Source: Vibrio echinoideorum
GTDB lineage: Bacteria; Pseudomonadota; Gammaproteobacteria; Enterobacterales; Vibrionaceae
Direction: 5' to 3'
Assembly (NCBI RefSeq): GCF_024347455.1
Contig: NZ_AP025483.1
Span: 3,224,001 to 3,288,000, forward strand
Length of the DNA: 64,000 bases
Below the pieces are notes generated by a model. It was not told where the DNA came from. It did not search any database and saw nothing but the letters and a program-made list of their open reading frames with translations. This document shows positions 7,408 to 17,194 of the stretch, piece by piece. How positions within the stretch are numbered: position 1 is the stretch's first letter; every line of letters starts with the position of its first letter. Made by a program: the position numbers and the translations under genes.

Positions 7408-7869
7408 ATGCGCGCTGAATTTGTAAACCCGTTTTTAGCTTCTTTGATGAACGTATTAAAAACGATGGCTTCTCTAGAATTAAAGCCACAAAAACCAAGA
7501 GTTAAGAAAGATGAAATCGCTCGTGGTGATGTATCAGGCCTAATTGGCATGGTTGGTACACAATCTCGTGGTTCAATGTCGATCACCTTCGATGAAGGTC
7601 TCGCTCTTGAAATCATGGAAAACATGCTAGGTGAACGACCAAACGGCTTGAACGAAGAAGTGACCGATATGGTCGGTGAAATTACCAACATGGTTACTGG
7701 CGGTGCAAAACGTATTCTTGCGGAAAGCGGCTTTGACTTCGATATGGCAACGCCAATCGTCGTATCAGGCAAAGGCCACACCATTCGTCATAAGTGTGAA
7801 GGTGCTATTATCATTATGCCTTTCACATCTCAGTGGGGTAATGCCTTCATCGAGATCTGTTTCGAATAA
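7408..7869 (+). CDS. cheX: Chemotaxis phosphatase CheX
   Basis: The 153-residue protein carries the CheC/CheX/FliY signature E-x-x-N: Glu91 and Asn94 in GEITNMVTGGAK. These residues dephosphorylate CheY-P. Like other CheX proteins, and unlike CheC, it has one active site, in a conserved helix. The hydrophobic beta-strand ending IIIMPF and the C-terminal FIEICFE are also typical. It lies just downstream of zur on the same strand, so the two may be co-transcribed although their roles are unrelated. A strong terminator follows. Confidence 0.85.
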   Translation: MRAEFVNPFLASLMNVLKTMASLELKPQKPRVKKDEIARGDVSGLIGMVGTQSRGSMSITFDEGLALEIMENMLGERPNGLNEEVTDMVGEITNMVTGGAKRILAESGFDFDMATPIVVSGKGHTIRHKCEGAIIIMPFTSQWGNAFIEICFE

Positions 7870-7930
7870 AACGACTTACTGATATATAGAGTATTCGCTA
7901 CAATCTAGAAGCGGTAACTAAAATATTAAG

Positions 7931-7960
7931 AAGGCTGACACACGTGCGTCAGCCTTTTTT
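7931..7960 (+). terminator. Rho-independent terminator after cheX
   Basis: AAGGCTGAC pairs with GTCAGCCTT around an 8-nt loop and is followed by T6. It ends the zur-cheX unit. Confidence 0.85.
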
Positions 7961-7984
7961 ATTGCCGTAAAATCGACGGATATA

Positions 7985-8017
7985 AAAAACGCCAACCTTT
8001 CGGGTTGGCGTTTTTAT
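7985..8017. terminator. Bidirectional terminator between cheX and pgi
   Basis: AAAACGCCAACC and GGTTGGCGTTTTT form a 12-bp GC-rich stem with a TTTC loop. A-rich and T-rich flanks allow use from both strands. On minus it ends pgi. Confidence 0.85.
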
Positions 8018-8056
8018 TATTTATTACTGTTTTTACTCTGTACTACTCAAACAGTC

Positions 8057-9709
8057 TTAAGCTTTCAACGCTTTAAATGCATTGATAAGACCGTTAGTTG
8101 AGCTGTCGTGAGAGGTCACTTGAGCATCGTCAGCAAGCTCTGGAAGAATTTGGTTTGCTAGTTGCTTACCAAGCTCTACACCCCATTGGTCAAAGCTGAA
8201 GATGTTCCAGATAACGCCTTGAACAAAAATCTTGTGCTCGTACATCGCGATTAGGTTACCTAAAGAGCGAGGAGTCATTTGCTTAACAAGAATTGAGTTC
8301 GTTGGACGGTTGCCTTCAAATACTTTGAAAGGAGCAAGTTCAGCTGCTTCTTCTGCTGTTTTGCCTGCCGCTAGGAATTCAGCTTCTACTGTCTCTTTTG
8401 TCTTACCGAAAGCAAGTGCTTCAGTTTGAGCAAAGAAGTTAGACATTAGCTTCTGGTGATGATCAGATGCAGGGTTGTGGCTGATAGCAGGAGCAATAAA
8501 GTCTGATGGGATCAGCTTAGTGCCTTGGTGAATCAGTTGGTAGAAAGCGTGCTGGCCGTTTGTACCTGGTTCACCCCAGATGATAGGACCTGTTTGGTAT
8601 TCTACTGGGTTGCCTTCACGGTCAACAAACTTACCGTTTGATTCCATGTTACCTTGCTGGAAGTAAGCAGCAAAACGGTGCATGTATTGATCGTAAGGTA
8701 GAATCGCTTCTGACTCAGCGCCATGGAAGTTGTTGTACCAAACACCAATAAGAGCAAGAATCACTGGAATGTTGCTTTCAAACTCAGTTGAAGCAAAGTG
8801 GTTATCCATCTCGTGTGCGCCATCTAGTAGCTCAGCGAAGTTATCGAAGCCGATAGAAAGAGAGATAGAAAGGCCGATTGCAGACCATAGTGAGTAACGA
8901 CCACCAACCCAGTCCCAGAATTCGAACATGTTGTCAGTATCAATACCAAACTCAGCAACTGAAGTTGCGTTAGTTGATAGTGCTGCGAAGTGTTTAGCAA
9001 CGTGTGCACTATCACCCGCTTCAGCCAAGAACCAATCACGTGCAGAGTGTGCATTCGTCATTGTTTCTTGAGTTGTGAATGTTTTAGAAGCAACCAAGAA
9101 CAGAGTTGTCTCTGGGTTCAGCGGCTTTAACGTCTCAACGATGTGAGTACCATCAACGTTAGAAACGAAGTGCATGTTTAGGCGAGTTTTGTATGGTGTT
9201 AGTGCTTCAGTCACCATGTATGGGCCAAGGTCCGAACCGCCGATACCGATATTTACAACATCAGTGATCTGTTTACCTGTGTAACCTTTCCACTCACCAG
9301 AAACGATGCGGTGCGTGAACAGTTCCATTTTTGCTAGTACTGCGTTCACTGCTGGCATTACGTCTTTGCCATCAACCATTACTGGGTTGTCGCTACGGTT
9401 ACGTAGAGCAGTGTGAAGTACTGAACGACCTTCAGTCTTGTTGATTGCATCACCGCCGAACATTGCTTCGATTGCAGACTTAACTTCAGTCTCGTTCGCA
9501 AGAGCGAATAAGTGCTGCATCGTTTCAGCATCGATAAGGTTCTTAGAGTAATCCACTAAGATGTCAGAACCGAAACGAGTAGAAAAGCTCTCGAAACGCT
9601 TTGCATCTTGAGCAAACAGCTCTTTCATATCCATATCTTGAGCAGACTCAAAATGTGCAGTTAGAGCTTTCCACGCTTGTGTTTGCGTTGGGTTGATATT
9701 TTTCAACAT
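8057..9709 (-). CDS. pgi: Glucose-6-phosphate isomerase
   Basis: The enzyme interconverts glucose-6-phosphate and fructose-6-phosphate in cytosolic glycolysis and gluconeogenesis. The 550-residue length equals that of the enteric enzyme. Family signatures are present: [26 protein letters not shown] around the catalytic Glu, [12 protein letters not shown] with the ring-opening His, and [10 protein letters not shown] with the active-site Lys. It is a single-gene unit with terminators on its 3' side. Confidence 0.97.
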   Translation of the reverse strand: MLKNINPTQTQAWKALTAHFESAQDMDMKELFAQDAKRFESFSTRFGSDILVDYSKNLIDAETMQHLFALANETEVKSAIEAMFGGDAINKTEGRSVLHTALRNRSDNPVMVDGKDVMPAVNAVLAKMELFTHRIVSGEWKGYTGKQITDVVNIGIGGSDLGPYMVTEALTPYKTRLNMHFVSNVDGTHIVETLKPLNPETTLFLVASKTFTTQETMTNAHSARDWFLAEAGDSAHVAKHFAALSTNATSVAEFGIDTDNMFEFWDWVGGRYSLWSAIGLSISLSIGFDNFAELLDGAHEMDNHFASTEFESNIPVILALIGVWYNNFHGAESEAILPYDQYMHRFAAYFQQGNMESNGKFVDREGNPVEYQTGPIIWGEPGTNGQHAFYQLIHQGTKLIPSDFIAPAISHNPASDHHQKLMSNFFAQTEALAFGKTKETVEAEFLAAGKTAEEAAELAPFKVFEGNRPTNSILVKQMTPRSLGNLIAMYEHKIFVQGVIWNIFSFDQWGVELGKQLANQILPELADDAQVTSHDSSTNGLINAFKALKA

Positions 9710-10034
9710 GGTATCTATCCCGATATTACTGTAGGTTTTATTCTAAACGTCACTAGGGTGATGAATAGAACCCCCGATTAGGCGAAAGTTTATATTTTTC
9801 TGTGACGATAAAACGCATCACCACTGAAAGATTCTTTGTAATTTATTTTCACGACGTATTATGCCGTATATGAAGAGCTGTACCTTGAGATAAATCAGAA
9901 ATCGATTTCCTGATAGAAAAATCGGTACTTACTCTAGCTCTAACATAATTAAATGTGAGCGATAGCGTATAAATTCAAGTTCAAAAGATAGCGTTAAACT
10001 GCTTTTTTTCCAAATACATTATAAGGGATGGCGT
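9710..10034. promoter_or_regulatory. Divergent pgi / yjbQ promoter region
   Basis: This 325-bp gap separates two genes transcribed away from each other, so it must hold both promoters. A near-perfect dyad ATCAG-AAATCGATTTC-CTGAT lies at 9894-9914 and could be an operator. The yjbQ RBS is AAGGGATGG just before its ATG. No RNA structure or small gene is evident. Confidence 0.45.
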
Positions 10035-10454
10035 ATGTGGATTCAGAAGACTATACACCTCAATGCACGAAAGCGGGGATTTCATCTCATTACTGATGAA
10101 ATTGAACAACAGTTAAACGATATGAACTCTCTCTCTGTTGGTTTATTACATCTTTTCATACAACACACTTCTGCTAGCCTAACACTCAACGAAAATGCCG
10201 ACCCAACCGTTCGTACTGATATGGAATCACACTTTAACAAGTTCGTACCCGAGCGAGCGGCTTATTACAGACATACTTATGAGGGTGATGATGACATGCC
10301 AGCTCATATTAAAGCATCGACACTTGGCAGTTGTGTGACAATTCCAATAACCAACGGGCGTTTAGCTTTAGGAACATGGCAGGGCATATACTTGGGTGAG
10401 CACCGAGATTGCGGAGGAAGCCGCACTGTGATCGCCACGATTCAAGGTGAATAA
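10035..10454 (+). CDS. yjbQ: YjbQ family protein (UPF0047; secondary thiamine-phosphate synthase type)
   Basis: The 139-residue protein has the signature blocks of the family: [15 protein letters not shown] (about 46-60), [13 protein letters not shown] (with the DMPxH metal-site motif) and [13 protein letters not shown] near the C-terminus. E. coli YjbQ has a weak thiamine-phosphate synthase activity, but its physiological role remains unsettled. The length is as expected. The ATG is preceded by AAGGGATGG. It is monocistronic and convergent with the outer-membrane protein gene. Confidence 0.85.
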   Translation: MWIQKTIHLNARKRGFHLITDEIEQQLNDMNSLSVGLLHLFIQHTSASLTLNENADPTVRTDMESHFNKFVPERAAYYRHTYEGDDDMPAHIKASTLGSCVTIPITNGRLALGTWQGIYLGEHRDCGGSRTVIATIQGE

Positions 10455-10473
10455 ACAGTTAAGCTAATTCGAA

Positions 10474-10506
10474 CAAAAAAGAGTGACGCAAATGCAGTCA
10501 CCCTTT
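10474..10506 (-). terminator. Terminator of the D15-type outer-membrane protein gene
   Basis: On the minus strand GGGTGAC...GTCACTC forms a stem (one G-T pair) followed by T6. The plus-strand tail is weaker, but it may also serve yjbQ. Confidence 0.7.
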
Positions 10507-10548
10507 AAGAATACAATGTGGATTCACTTTCAACTGAAGCAGTGAAAT

Positions 10549-11757
10549 CTAGAAAGGCTGGTTTATCATGACCCTAAAGGTCCCTTCATCACCGCCTCGA
10601 GCTAACTCAGCACGAACGACAATACCTTCCACTTGAAAACGAACAGCGCCACCTAAGCTCCATTTCATATCAGTGTGCAATTCTTTGATATCGTACTCAT
10701 CAGCCACTCGCCCTATTTCGGCGAACGCGACCCATTGCCACCAAGGCAAGTCATAGTAGTTAATCAAAGGAATATCGCCGAGTGGTTGCCAATCTGGAAG
10801 CACTCGGTATTCAGCGGAGTAATGCACCGCTGAACGGCCATGGTAGCGACCGCCGGTATAACCGCGAAGACGATACAAACCACCGAGTCGAGCTTGTTCT
10901 GTTTCCGGTGGACGAGCACAATCTTGTCCTGAGCAGTTATCCCACGTAGGTGTATCGGCTGTATAGAAATCGAAAGCCACGACTTGTTGGTCGAACAAGT
11001 CCCCTAAAGGACCTAAAGCGAAGTACTGACTATTTTGGAATGTCCATTTCAGCCACAAGTCGTCATTGGACCAACTTTCAGCACCAGTAGTGAACTCAAG
11101 ATTGGTATGAGACCCTTTGGTTGGATTACGTGTGCTATCACGGTTATCCCAATCAAACGCCAAGCTAAAGCCTGTCGCCTCTTCCGTGTTGTTTAACCCT
11201 TCTAGCTCACGAGCGGTATAAAAAGGCGTGAAGATAATAGAGCTGACGCCCGACTCGACTGGCGAAGCAAAGCTCACATCTTTGATTGGTTGAAAAGCCC
11301 CTAACAAGCCATGGTCTGCAACATTGCCCCAAGGCAGCAGATACTTAAATTCAAACTGGTAGTTCTGCTCTAAGCCATCGGCAATGGTTTTGTCATCAAT
11401 TGATGAATCATTGTCACCTTGAGAGCCAATGTAATAAGGATTGTCATTGAAACGTGCTTGGTACATCTGTGTACTAAACAGAACACTCTCAGACAATGCA
11501 TAATTAAAGGCTGATAAAAACCCGACATAACTGTCTTTGTCTGAATACAACGCCATCCCAAACAGAGCAGCCTGAGGTTGCCAAACACCCTTTGCGACAC
11601 CAGCAACCCCAACGGTGTTACCCATGGTTTCAGTACTGAAATAGAAAGGAACGAAGGCTGAATCTTTTTCTTCACTCAGAGCAGAAGAGGAAAAGCTGAC
11701 ACCGAGCAGTGCCATGACTGACGTTAACCAATGTCGAGAGGCTCTCTTGAACATCAT
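10549..11757 (-). CDS. BamA/D15-family outer-membrane beta-barrel protein without POTRA domains
   Basis: The 402-residue protein has an N-terminal signal peptide (about 1-28, ending SSSALS). The C-terminal half shows the Omp85 barrel pattern: RDSTRNPTKG (a typical repeat after the first strands), the conserved lid-loop motif RLRGYTGG with its VRGF-type Arg, and a terminal aromatic residue (NQPF) for barrel assembly. At 402 residues there is no room for POTRA repeats, so it is a 'surface antigen D15-like' barrel of unknown cargo. It lies 20 nt downstream of alr and could be co-transcribed with dnaB-alr. Confidence 0.78.
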   Translation of the reverse strand: MMFKRASRHWLTSVMALLGVSFSSSALSEEKDSAFVPFYFSTETMGNTVGVAGVAKGVWQPQAALFGMALYSDKDSYVGFLSAFNYALSESVLFSTQMYQARFNDNPYYIGSQGDNDSSIDDKTIADGLEQNYQFEFKYLLPWGNVADHGLLGAFQPIKDVSFASPVESGVSSIIFTPFYTARELEGLNNTEEATGFSLAFDWDNRDSTRNPTKGSHTNLEFTTGAESWSNDDLWLKWTFQNSQYFALGPLGDLFDQQVVAFDFYTADTPTWDNCSGQDCARPPETEQARLGGLYRLRGYTGGRYHGRSAVHYSAEYRVLPDWQPLGDIPLINYYDLPWWQWVAFAEIGRVADEYDIKELHTDMKWSLGGAVRFQVEGIVVRAELARGGDEGTFRVMINQPF

Positions 11758-11777
11758 TTAGTTTACAAGATCCATAA

Positions 11778-12863
11778 CTACTTCACATACTCCATCGCAA
11801 CACGCGAAGTCAGCTTAGTGACTAACTCGTAAGCGATAGTGCCGATATGTTCCGCGACTTCTTCTGAAGGTAAATCTTTACCCCACAGAGTCGCCCCATC
11901 ACCCACTTGATCCACGGCATCAGGGCCGAGATCAACCGTGAGCATGTCCATTGATACTCGACCTGCAATCGGTACTATTCTACCGTTAACAAGTACAGGC
12001 GTGCCATTTGGTGCGGTGCGCGGGTAGCCATCTCCGTAACCAATAGCAATAACACCAACCTTGGTGTCACGTTTACTGGTCCAGTTTCCACCATAACCCA
12101 CACTTTCACCCGCTTTAACATCACGAACCGCAATCAGGTGAGATGTCAGAGTCATTACAGGCAAAAAACCGAGCTCTTGAGCCGACTTATCAGCAAATGG
12201 AGAAACACCGTAAGAGATGATTCCAGGGCGCACCCAATCAAGATGACTATCCGGCCAAGCGAGTAACCCAGCAGAAGCAGCAAGTGAACGTTCACCTTCG
12301 CAACCATCCGTTAGAGATAAAAAAAGTTCAGTCTGTTCAACTGTTGTGGTTCTATCTAACTCGTCAGCACATCCAAAATGGCTCATGTAGCGCAATGGCT
12401 TTGCCACATTTGGGCATTGATGCAAACGCTCTACAAAATTTTGGTATTGCTCCGGGCGAACACCTAAGCGGTGCATGCCACTGTCGACCTTTAGCCATAC
12501 CACAACAGGCGTTTCCAAATCAGCATTCTCTAGTGAGCTCAATTGCTCTTCGCAATGCACAACGGTTTGGATGTTATTAGTCACCAATATGGGTAAATCG
12601 CCCGAAGAGTAAAAACCTTCTAACAATAATATCGGCTTAACGATTCCACCAGCACGCAGTTGTAACGCTTCTTCAATACGCGCCACACCAAAAGCATCTG
12701 AGCTTTTAGAATGTTTAGCGATATGCAGTAAACCGTGTCCGTAGCCGTTGGCTTTCACTACAGACATGACCTTGCACTGAGGAGCCTTCAACTTTATTTG
12801 GTTCAGGTTATGTTCGAGCGCGTTTAAATCAATGCTCGCCGCCGCAGCTTTCATGTAAGTCAT
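11778..12863 (-). CDS. alr: Alanine racemase
   Basis: The enzyme converts L- to D-alanine for peptidoglycan. The PLP lysine is in SVVKANGYGHG (Lys37 from the first ATG), and the catalytic tyrosine region is SVGYGGNW. The 361-residue length is normal. Two close starts (ATG 12863 or ATG 12854) are possible; the second gives the usual MKAAAASIDL beginning. It follows dnaB by 6 nt, the dnaB-alr pairing conserved in gammaproteobacteria. Confidence 0.96.
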   Translation of the reverse strand: MTYMKAAAASIDLNALEHNLNQIKLKAPQCKVMSVVKANGYGHGLLHIAKHSKSSDAFGVARIEEALQLRAGGIVKPILLLEGFYSSGDLPILVTNNIQTVVHCEEQLSSLENADLETPVVVWLKVDSGMHRLGVRPEQYQNFVERLHQCPNVAKPLRYMSHFGCADELDRTTTVEQTELFLSLTDGCEGERSLAASAGLLAWPDSHLDWVRPGIISYGVSPFADKSAQELGFLPVMTLTSHLIAVRDVKAGESVGYGGNWTSKRDTKVGVIAIGYGDGYPRTAPNGTPVLVNGRIVPIAGRVSMDMLTVDLGPDAVDQVGDGATLWGKDLPSEEVAEHIGTIAYELVTKLTSRVAMEYVK

Positions 12864-12869
12864 TAACGA

Positions 12870-14276
12870 TTACTCATCATCAAATGCAGGGCCTGCATAG
12901 TTATCAAATCGGGAGTGTTGCCCTTGGAATGTCAAACGAACAGAACCGATAGGACCGTTACGCTGCTTACCAAGGATAATCTCAGCAATGCCTTTCAATG
13001 AACTATCTGGGTTATAAACCTCATCACGATAGATAAACATGATTAAGTCGGCATCTTGCTCGATAGAACCTGATTCACGCAAATCCGAGTTTACTGGGCG
13101 CTTATCTGCACGTTGCTCTAGGGAACGGTTAAGCTGAGAAAGTGCAACAACCGGAACATTCAACTCTTTCGCAAGGGCTTTTAGGGAACGAGAAATTTCG
13201 GCAATCTCTAAGGTACGGTTTTCAGACAATGAAGGTACACGCATTAATTGAAGGTAATCTATCATTATCATAGAGATACCATCATGCTCACGAGCGATAC
13301 GTCGAGCACGCGAACGAACCTCTGTTGGTGTTAGACCCGAGCTATCATCGATATACATATTCTTCTTATCCATAAGAATACCCATACTCGATGAAATACG
13401 CGCCCAATCTTCATCGTCTAATTGACCGGTACGAATCTTGGTTTGGTCTACGCGAGAAAGTGACGCTAACATACGCATCATCAGCTGTTCAGCTGGCATC
13501 TCTAGCGAGAAAATCAGAACGGGCTTATCTTGTTTCATCGCCGCGTTTTCACACAAGTTCATCGCAAAGGTGGTTTTACCCATCGATGGACGCGCAGCAA
13601 CAATGATTAAGTCAGAACCCTGTAGGCCTGCCGTCTTCTTGTTAAGGTCGTTAAAGCCAGTATCGACACCAGTAACACCATCTTGTGGCGATTTATATAG
13701 GATCTCGATACGTTCCAGAGTCTTCTCTAGAATGCTATCAACATTTTGGGGACCTTCGTTTTCACTTGCTCGACCTTCTGCAATCGCAAAGACCTTACTC
13801 TCAGCCAGATCCACCAACTCTTCTGATGTACGCCCTTGAGGGTCATAACCAGAATCGGCAATCTCATTCGCAACACCAATCAGGCTACGAACCAATGCAC
13901 GCTGTGCCACGATATCCGCGTAAGCGTTAATATTCGCCGCACTTGGGGTATTTTTAGCAAGGTCGGCAAGGTAGGCAAAGCCGCCAACTTCTTCGAGCTG
14001 CTCACGCAACTCTAAATGTTCAGAGAGTGTAATAAGATCCAGAGGAGCACTTTCTTCCAGAATGTCTTTTACCGCTTCGAAGATCAGACGGTGAGGGCGA
14101 CTGTAAAAGTCCTTACTCACGACTTTTTCTGAAACCGTATCCCAGCGTTCGTTGTCCAGCAACAAACCGCCGATAACAGATTGCTCAGCTTCTAATGAAT
14201 GTGGCGGGACCTTGATGGCGTCCACCTGATCGTTGGCTGATTTCTGACTTCTGGTATCCACTATGACTACACTCAA
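12870..14276 (-). CDS. dnaB: Replicative DNA helicase DnaB
   Basis: The hexameric 5'-3' helicase of the replisome. The 468-residue protein has the N-terminal DnaB domain (about 23-125), a linker, and a RecA-like C-terminal domain. Walker A is ARPSMGKTT (228-236) and the Walker B region is MIMIDYLQLM. A later LRESGSIEQDADLI motif is also typical. No intein interrupts it. It is first in the dnaB-alr pair and diverges from the DUF481 gene. Confidence 0.97.
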   Translation of the reverse strand: MSVVIVDTRSQKSANDQVDAIKVPPHSLEAEQSVIGGLLLDNERWDTVSEKVVSKDFYSRPHRLIFEAVKDILEESAPLDLITLSEHLELREQLEEVGGFAYLADLAKNTPSAANINAYADIVAQRALVRSLIGVANEIADSGYDPQGRTSEELVDLAESKVFAIAEGRASENEGPQNVDSILEKTLERIEILYKSPQDGVTGVDTGFNDLNKKTAGLQGSDLIIVAARPSMGKTTFAMNLCENAAMKQDKPVLIFSLEMPAEQLMMRMLASLSRVDQTKIRTGQLDDEDWARISSSMGILMDKKNMYIDDSSGLTPTEVRSRARRIAREHDGISMIMIDYLQLMRVPSLSENRTLEIAEISRSLKALAKELNVPVVALSQLNRSLEQRADKRPVNSDLRESGSIEQDADLIMFIYRDEVYNPDSSLKGIAEIILGKQRNGPIGSVRLTFQGQHSRFDNYAGPAFDDE

Positions 14277-14436
14277 TAACTAATAATGATCGTTCATTAT
14301 ACCCAAGAACATTCATTTGTAATGCAATCCTCGGGGATTGTTTTATTCTTCAGTAAGAATTTACCTATTGCTGACGGAATTAACCAAGGGTAGCATTACG
14401 ATCCTTCCATTCATTCACTGTATAACTGAGGTATGC

Positions 14437-15336
14437 GTGTCCAAATTATTGGCTCTGAGCACTGGTCTTCTAAGCTCTGGTCTTCTAAGCACCAGCCTTC
14501 TGAGCTCTCCGTTGGCCTTAGCTGATGATGATGCTAAAGCCTCTGTCGATGCAATCCTCGACTCTATAGTAGTTTCAGAACCTACTGTTGAGCCGATCGT
14601 CGTTGCACCGACACCTGAAAAAGATATGGATATCGCACCAAGTGATACGAGTGACACAGAGCTGCCGAACCCACTCAAGACGGAAGTCGAATTTGGGTAT
14701 CAGTCGCATACTGGTAATTCTGATTCACGATCGCTAAATGCCCGCCTAAACGGTGAGTATACGGCTGGCCGTCATAGAACCAGTGGCGAATGGAAATACT
14801 ACAACCTCTACAAAGATGGCGAAGAAGATAAAAGGCAATCGACTTACTCGGCTCAGAGTGACTATAAGTTAAGCCCTAAAACCTACCTTTATGGCAGCTT
14901 TAAAGGTGTCGATTCACGATACAGCGCTTACTTTAAAGACTACACAATCTCTAGTGGTTTGGGTTATCAGTTCTCGAACACTGAAGAGTTTGTGTTGGAA
15001 GTCGAAGTCGGACCGGGTTTTCGTTACCAAGAACCTAATCTCGATGAATTGGACGACGATGACATCATCTTCCCAGAGATTGTTGAAGAGGCGATTTTCC
15101 GTGGCAATGTGAATACATCATGGCAGGTGTTGAAGAATTTGCAGCTCAAGGCAGATGTAACGTTAGTGTCTGGCCACAGTAACCTGAAATTTGATACTGA
15201 ATTAGAAGCCATCAACGATATCACCGACAATATCGCACTGAAGATCGCTCACTCTCGTCAATACCATGACAAAGTACCTAGCGGGTTAAGCAAAGAAGAC
15301 TCAGTACTGTCGATTAACCTGCTCTTTCAGTTCTAA
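14437..15336 (+). CDS. DUF481 (YdiY-like) outer-membrane protein
   Basis: The start is GTG 14437, with GAGG 5 nt upstream; upstream in-frame codons would add a non-signal extension. The 299-residue protein begins with a signal peptide (about 1-27, ending PLALA). A Pro/Thr/Asp-rich linker (about 40-80) follows, then a DUF481 beta-barrel domain with alternating strands (FGYQSHTGNSDSRSLNARL) and a terminal LLFQF. E. coli YdiY is acid/salt induced; its function is unknown. An internal duplication makes the signal peptide repeat GLLSS/SLLSS, and the stop codon lies inside an 18-nt tandem repeat. Confidence 0.82.
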   Translation: MSKLLALSTGLLSSGLLSTSLLSSPLALADDDAKASVDAILDSIVVSEPTVEPIVVAPTPEKDMDIAPSDTSDTELPNPLKTEVEFGYQSHTGNSDSRSLNARLNGEYTAGRHRTSGEWKYYNLYKDGEEDKRQSTYSAQSDYKLSPKTYLYGSFKGVDSRYSAYFKDYTISSGLGYQFSNTEEFVLEVEVGPGFRYQEPNLDELDDDDIIFPEIVEEAIFRGNVNTSWQVLKNLQLKADVTLVSGHSNLKFDTELEAINDITDNIALKIAHSRQYHDKVPSGLSKEDSVLSINLLFQF

Positions 15337-15420
15337 TCTCAAGAACTATTCTAATCTCAAGAGCAGTTCTAGTCTCAAGAACTATTCTAATCTTAACGCC
15401 ACTTCTAACCTTGAGAACGG
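15331..15420. repeat. Five 18-nt tandem repeats spanning the stop codon of the DUF481 gene
   Basis: Units begin with TTCTA at 15331, 15349, 15367, 15385 and 15403. The first three are nearly identical (TTCTAATCTCAAGAACTA type) and the last two have diverged. The first unit contains the final Phe codon and the TAA stop, so each copy also repeats an in-frame stop. Confidence 0.9.
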
Positions 15421-15504
15421 CCTGTTCAGCAATAAGAGCTTATGGCTCACTGTAAGCTTTTTACCTACAGTAGCCTTTCCTTGTGCTTTCCTATATTTCA
15501 GGCA

Positions 15505-15534
15505 TAAAAAAACACCAGCCGAAGCTGGTGTTTA
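15505..15534 (-). terminator. Terminator of the rpsF-rpsR-rplI operon
   Basis: AAACACCAGC at 15510-15519 pairs with 15524-15533 around a short CGAA-type loop. On the minus strand it is followed by a seven-T run. Confidence 0.88.
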
Positions 15535-15571
15535 AAACTTTCAAAAGAAAGAATTCGTCTTGGTACTGAAA

Positions 15572-16024
15572 TTACTCAGCAGCAACGATAGTGATTTTCG
15601 CAGTAGCAAAAACTTCAGAGTGAAGTTGGATGCTTACTTCGAATTCACCAAGGTTACGTAGAGCGCCTTCAGGTAGGCGTACTTCGCTCTTAACTACTGC
15701 AACACCTGCCGCTGTAATAGCGTCAGCGATGTCACGAGTACCGATAGAACCGAATAGCTTGCCTTCGTCACCAGCTTTAGAAGCGATTGTAACGCCTTCT
15801 AGAGTGTTAACGCTCTCAGCACGAGCTTCAGAAGCAGCTAGTTGCTCAGCAACTTTAGCTTCTAGTTCAGCACGGCGAGTTTCGAACATAGCAACGTTGT
15901 CTTTAGTTGCCATAACTACTTTACCCTGTGGGATAAGGAAGTTACGAGCGTAACCAGATTTAACGTTTACTTGGTCGCCAAGGCCACCTAGGTTACCGAT
16001 TTTATCAAGTAGAATAACTTGCAT
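15572..16024 (-). CDS. rplI: Ribosomal protein bL9
   Basis: The 150-residue two-domain protein of the large subunit begins [17 protein letters not shown], the universal bL9 start. The [16 protein letters not shown] block of the N-terminal domain follows, then the long connecting helix and a C-terminal domain with [12 protein letters not shown]. It reduces frameshifting and ribosome slippage. It is last in the operon, 38 nt after rpsR. Confidence 0.98.
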   Translation of the reverse strand: MQVILLDKIGNLGGLGDQVNVKSGYARNFLIPQGKVVMATKDNVAMFETRRAELEAKVAEQLAASEARAESVNTLEGVTIASKAGDEGKLFGSIGTRDIADAITAAGVAVVKSEVRLPEGALRNLGEFEVSIQLHSEVFATAKITIVAAE

Positions 16025-16062
16025 TATCTTAGTCCTCTTAAACTATTGTTAACTATTACCGA

Positions 16063-16293
<231 letters not shown>

Positions 16294-16422
16294 CTATCTC
16301 CTGATCTAAATTTAATAATGCGGTATTCACACGAACTTATAAATAAGCTTAAGCAAATGCTTGTAGTGGAAATACCTAAACGAGTTGAATAATATTTAAT
16401 GACCTAAAAGGCCAAAAAAGAA

Positions 16423-16836
16423 TTACTCAGCAGCAGCTTCTGGCTTAGCTTCTTCTTCACGACGTGGTGCACGTTCTTCACGGTCATCACGACGAGGAGC
16501 ACGCTCTGCACGCTCTTCTTTTTGCTTAAGCATGATAGATTGCTCAGTCACAGCGCCTTTAGTGCGCATGATCATGTTACGTAGAACTGCATCGTTAAAA
16601 CGGAAAGCAGTTTCTAGCTCGTCCATCACTTCTTGGCCAGCTTCAACGTTCATAAGAACGTAGTGAGCTTTGTGAAGTTTATTGATTGGGTAAGCCATTT
16701 GACGGCGGCCCCAGTCTTCTAGACGGTGGATAGTACCACCAGCTTCAGTGATTGAACCAGTGTAACGCTCGATCATGCCAGCAACTTGCTCGCTTTGATC
16801 AGGGTGAACCATGAATACGATTTCATAATGACGCAT
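16423..16836 (-). CDS. rpsF: Ribosomal protein bS6
   Basis: The 137-residue small-subunit protein starts [18 protein letters not shown], with the conserved [20 protein letters not shown] centre. The C-terminus after about residue 105 is an Arg/Glu-rich tail ([13 protein letters not shown]) ending in Glu and Ala. In E. coli RimK adds glutamates to this end, and the tail here is a similar substrate. It is the first gene of the operon and is preceded by a structured leader and a strong promoter. Confidence 0.97.
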   Translation of the reverse strand: MRHYEIVFMVHPDQSEQVAGMIERYTGSITEAGGTIHRLEDWGRRQMAYPINKLHKAHYVLMNVEAGQEVMDELETAFRFNDAVLRNMIMRTKGAVTEQSIMLKQKEERAERAPRRDDREERAPRREEEAKPEAAAE

Positions 16837-16860
16837 TTGGTTGCTCCTTACGGATTATTA

Positions 16861-16919
16861 GCTTCCACGAAAGGCTCGGTCGTCCAAGGGAAGCAAGGAA
16901 CTAAAGAAAAATGACCGAG
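16861..16919 (-). promoter_or_regulatory. rpsF 5' leader structure (candidate S6:S18 autoregulatory motif)
   Basis: In the transcript, CTCGGTC (complement of 16913-16919) can pair with GACCGAG (complement of 16875-16881). Alternatively GCTTCC and GGAAGC (16889-16894 with 16861-16866) enclose the sequence GGACGACCGAGCC. An S6:S18 complex is known to bind a CCG-containing bulge in rpsF leaders of many bacteria and repress the operon. The position and the ACCGAG core fit, but the fold was assigned by eye. Confidence 0.5.
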
Positions 16920-16936
16920 TTTTAAGGACGGCAAAT

Positions 16937-16963
16937 ATTATAGAAAGAACCCGGTATTGGCAA
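16937..16963 (-). promoter_or_regulatory. Sigma-70 promoter of the rpsF operon
   Basis: On the minus strand TTGCCA (16958-16963) and TATAAT (16937-16942) are separated by 15 nt; a shifted CTTGCC gives 16. The start would fall near 16930, giving a leader of about 90 nt that contains the structure above. Confidence 0.65.
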
Positions 16964-17044
16964 GCGGTATTTGGCTAATAATGAAACAGTTTTTCTTTCG
17001 CCATCTAGCCATCTGATAAACCAATCGATTCCGTCCTAACAGCC

Positions 17045-17079
17045 TAAAAAGAAACGCCCACCAGCGAGTAGTGAGCGTT
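17045..17079 (-). terminator. Terminator of the rnr-rlmB unit
   Basis: AACGCTCAC pairs with GTGGGCGTT (9 bp, one G-T) around a 9-nt loop, followed by TCTTTTT on the minus strand. Confidence 0.75.
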
Positions 17080-17194
17080 AATAAATTCATAGACTTAAAG
17101 TCGTTTAACTCTTTATGTAGCAAGTATCTCTAAACAACATAGACAAGCATAACTAAACCAAGCGTGACTTAGTCAAATGTTGCTGAACCTAGCA

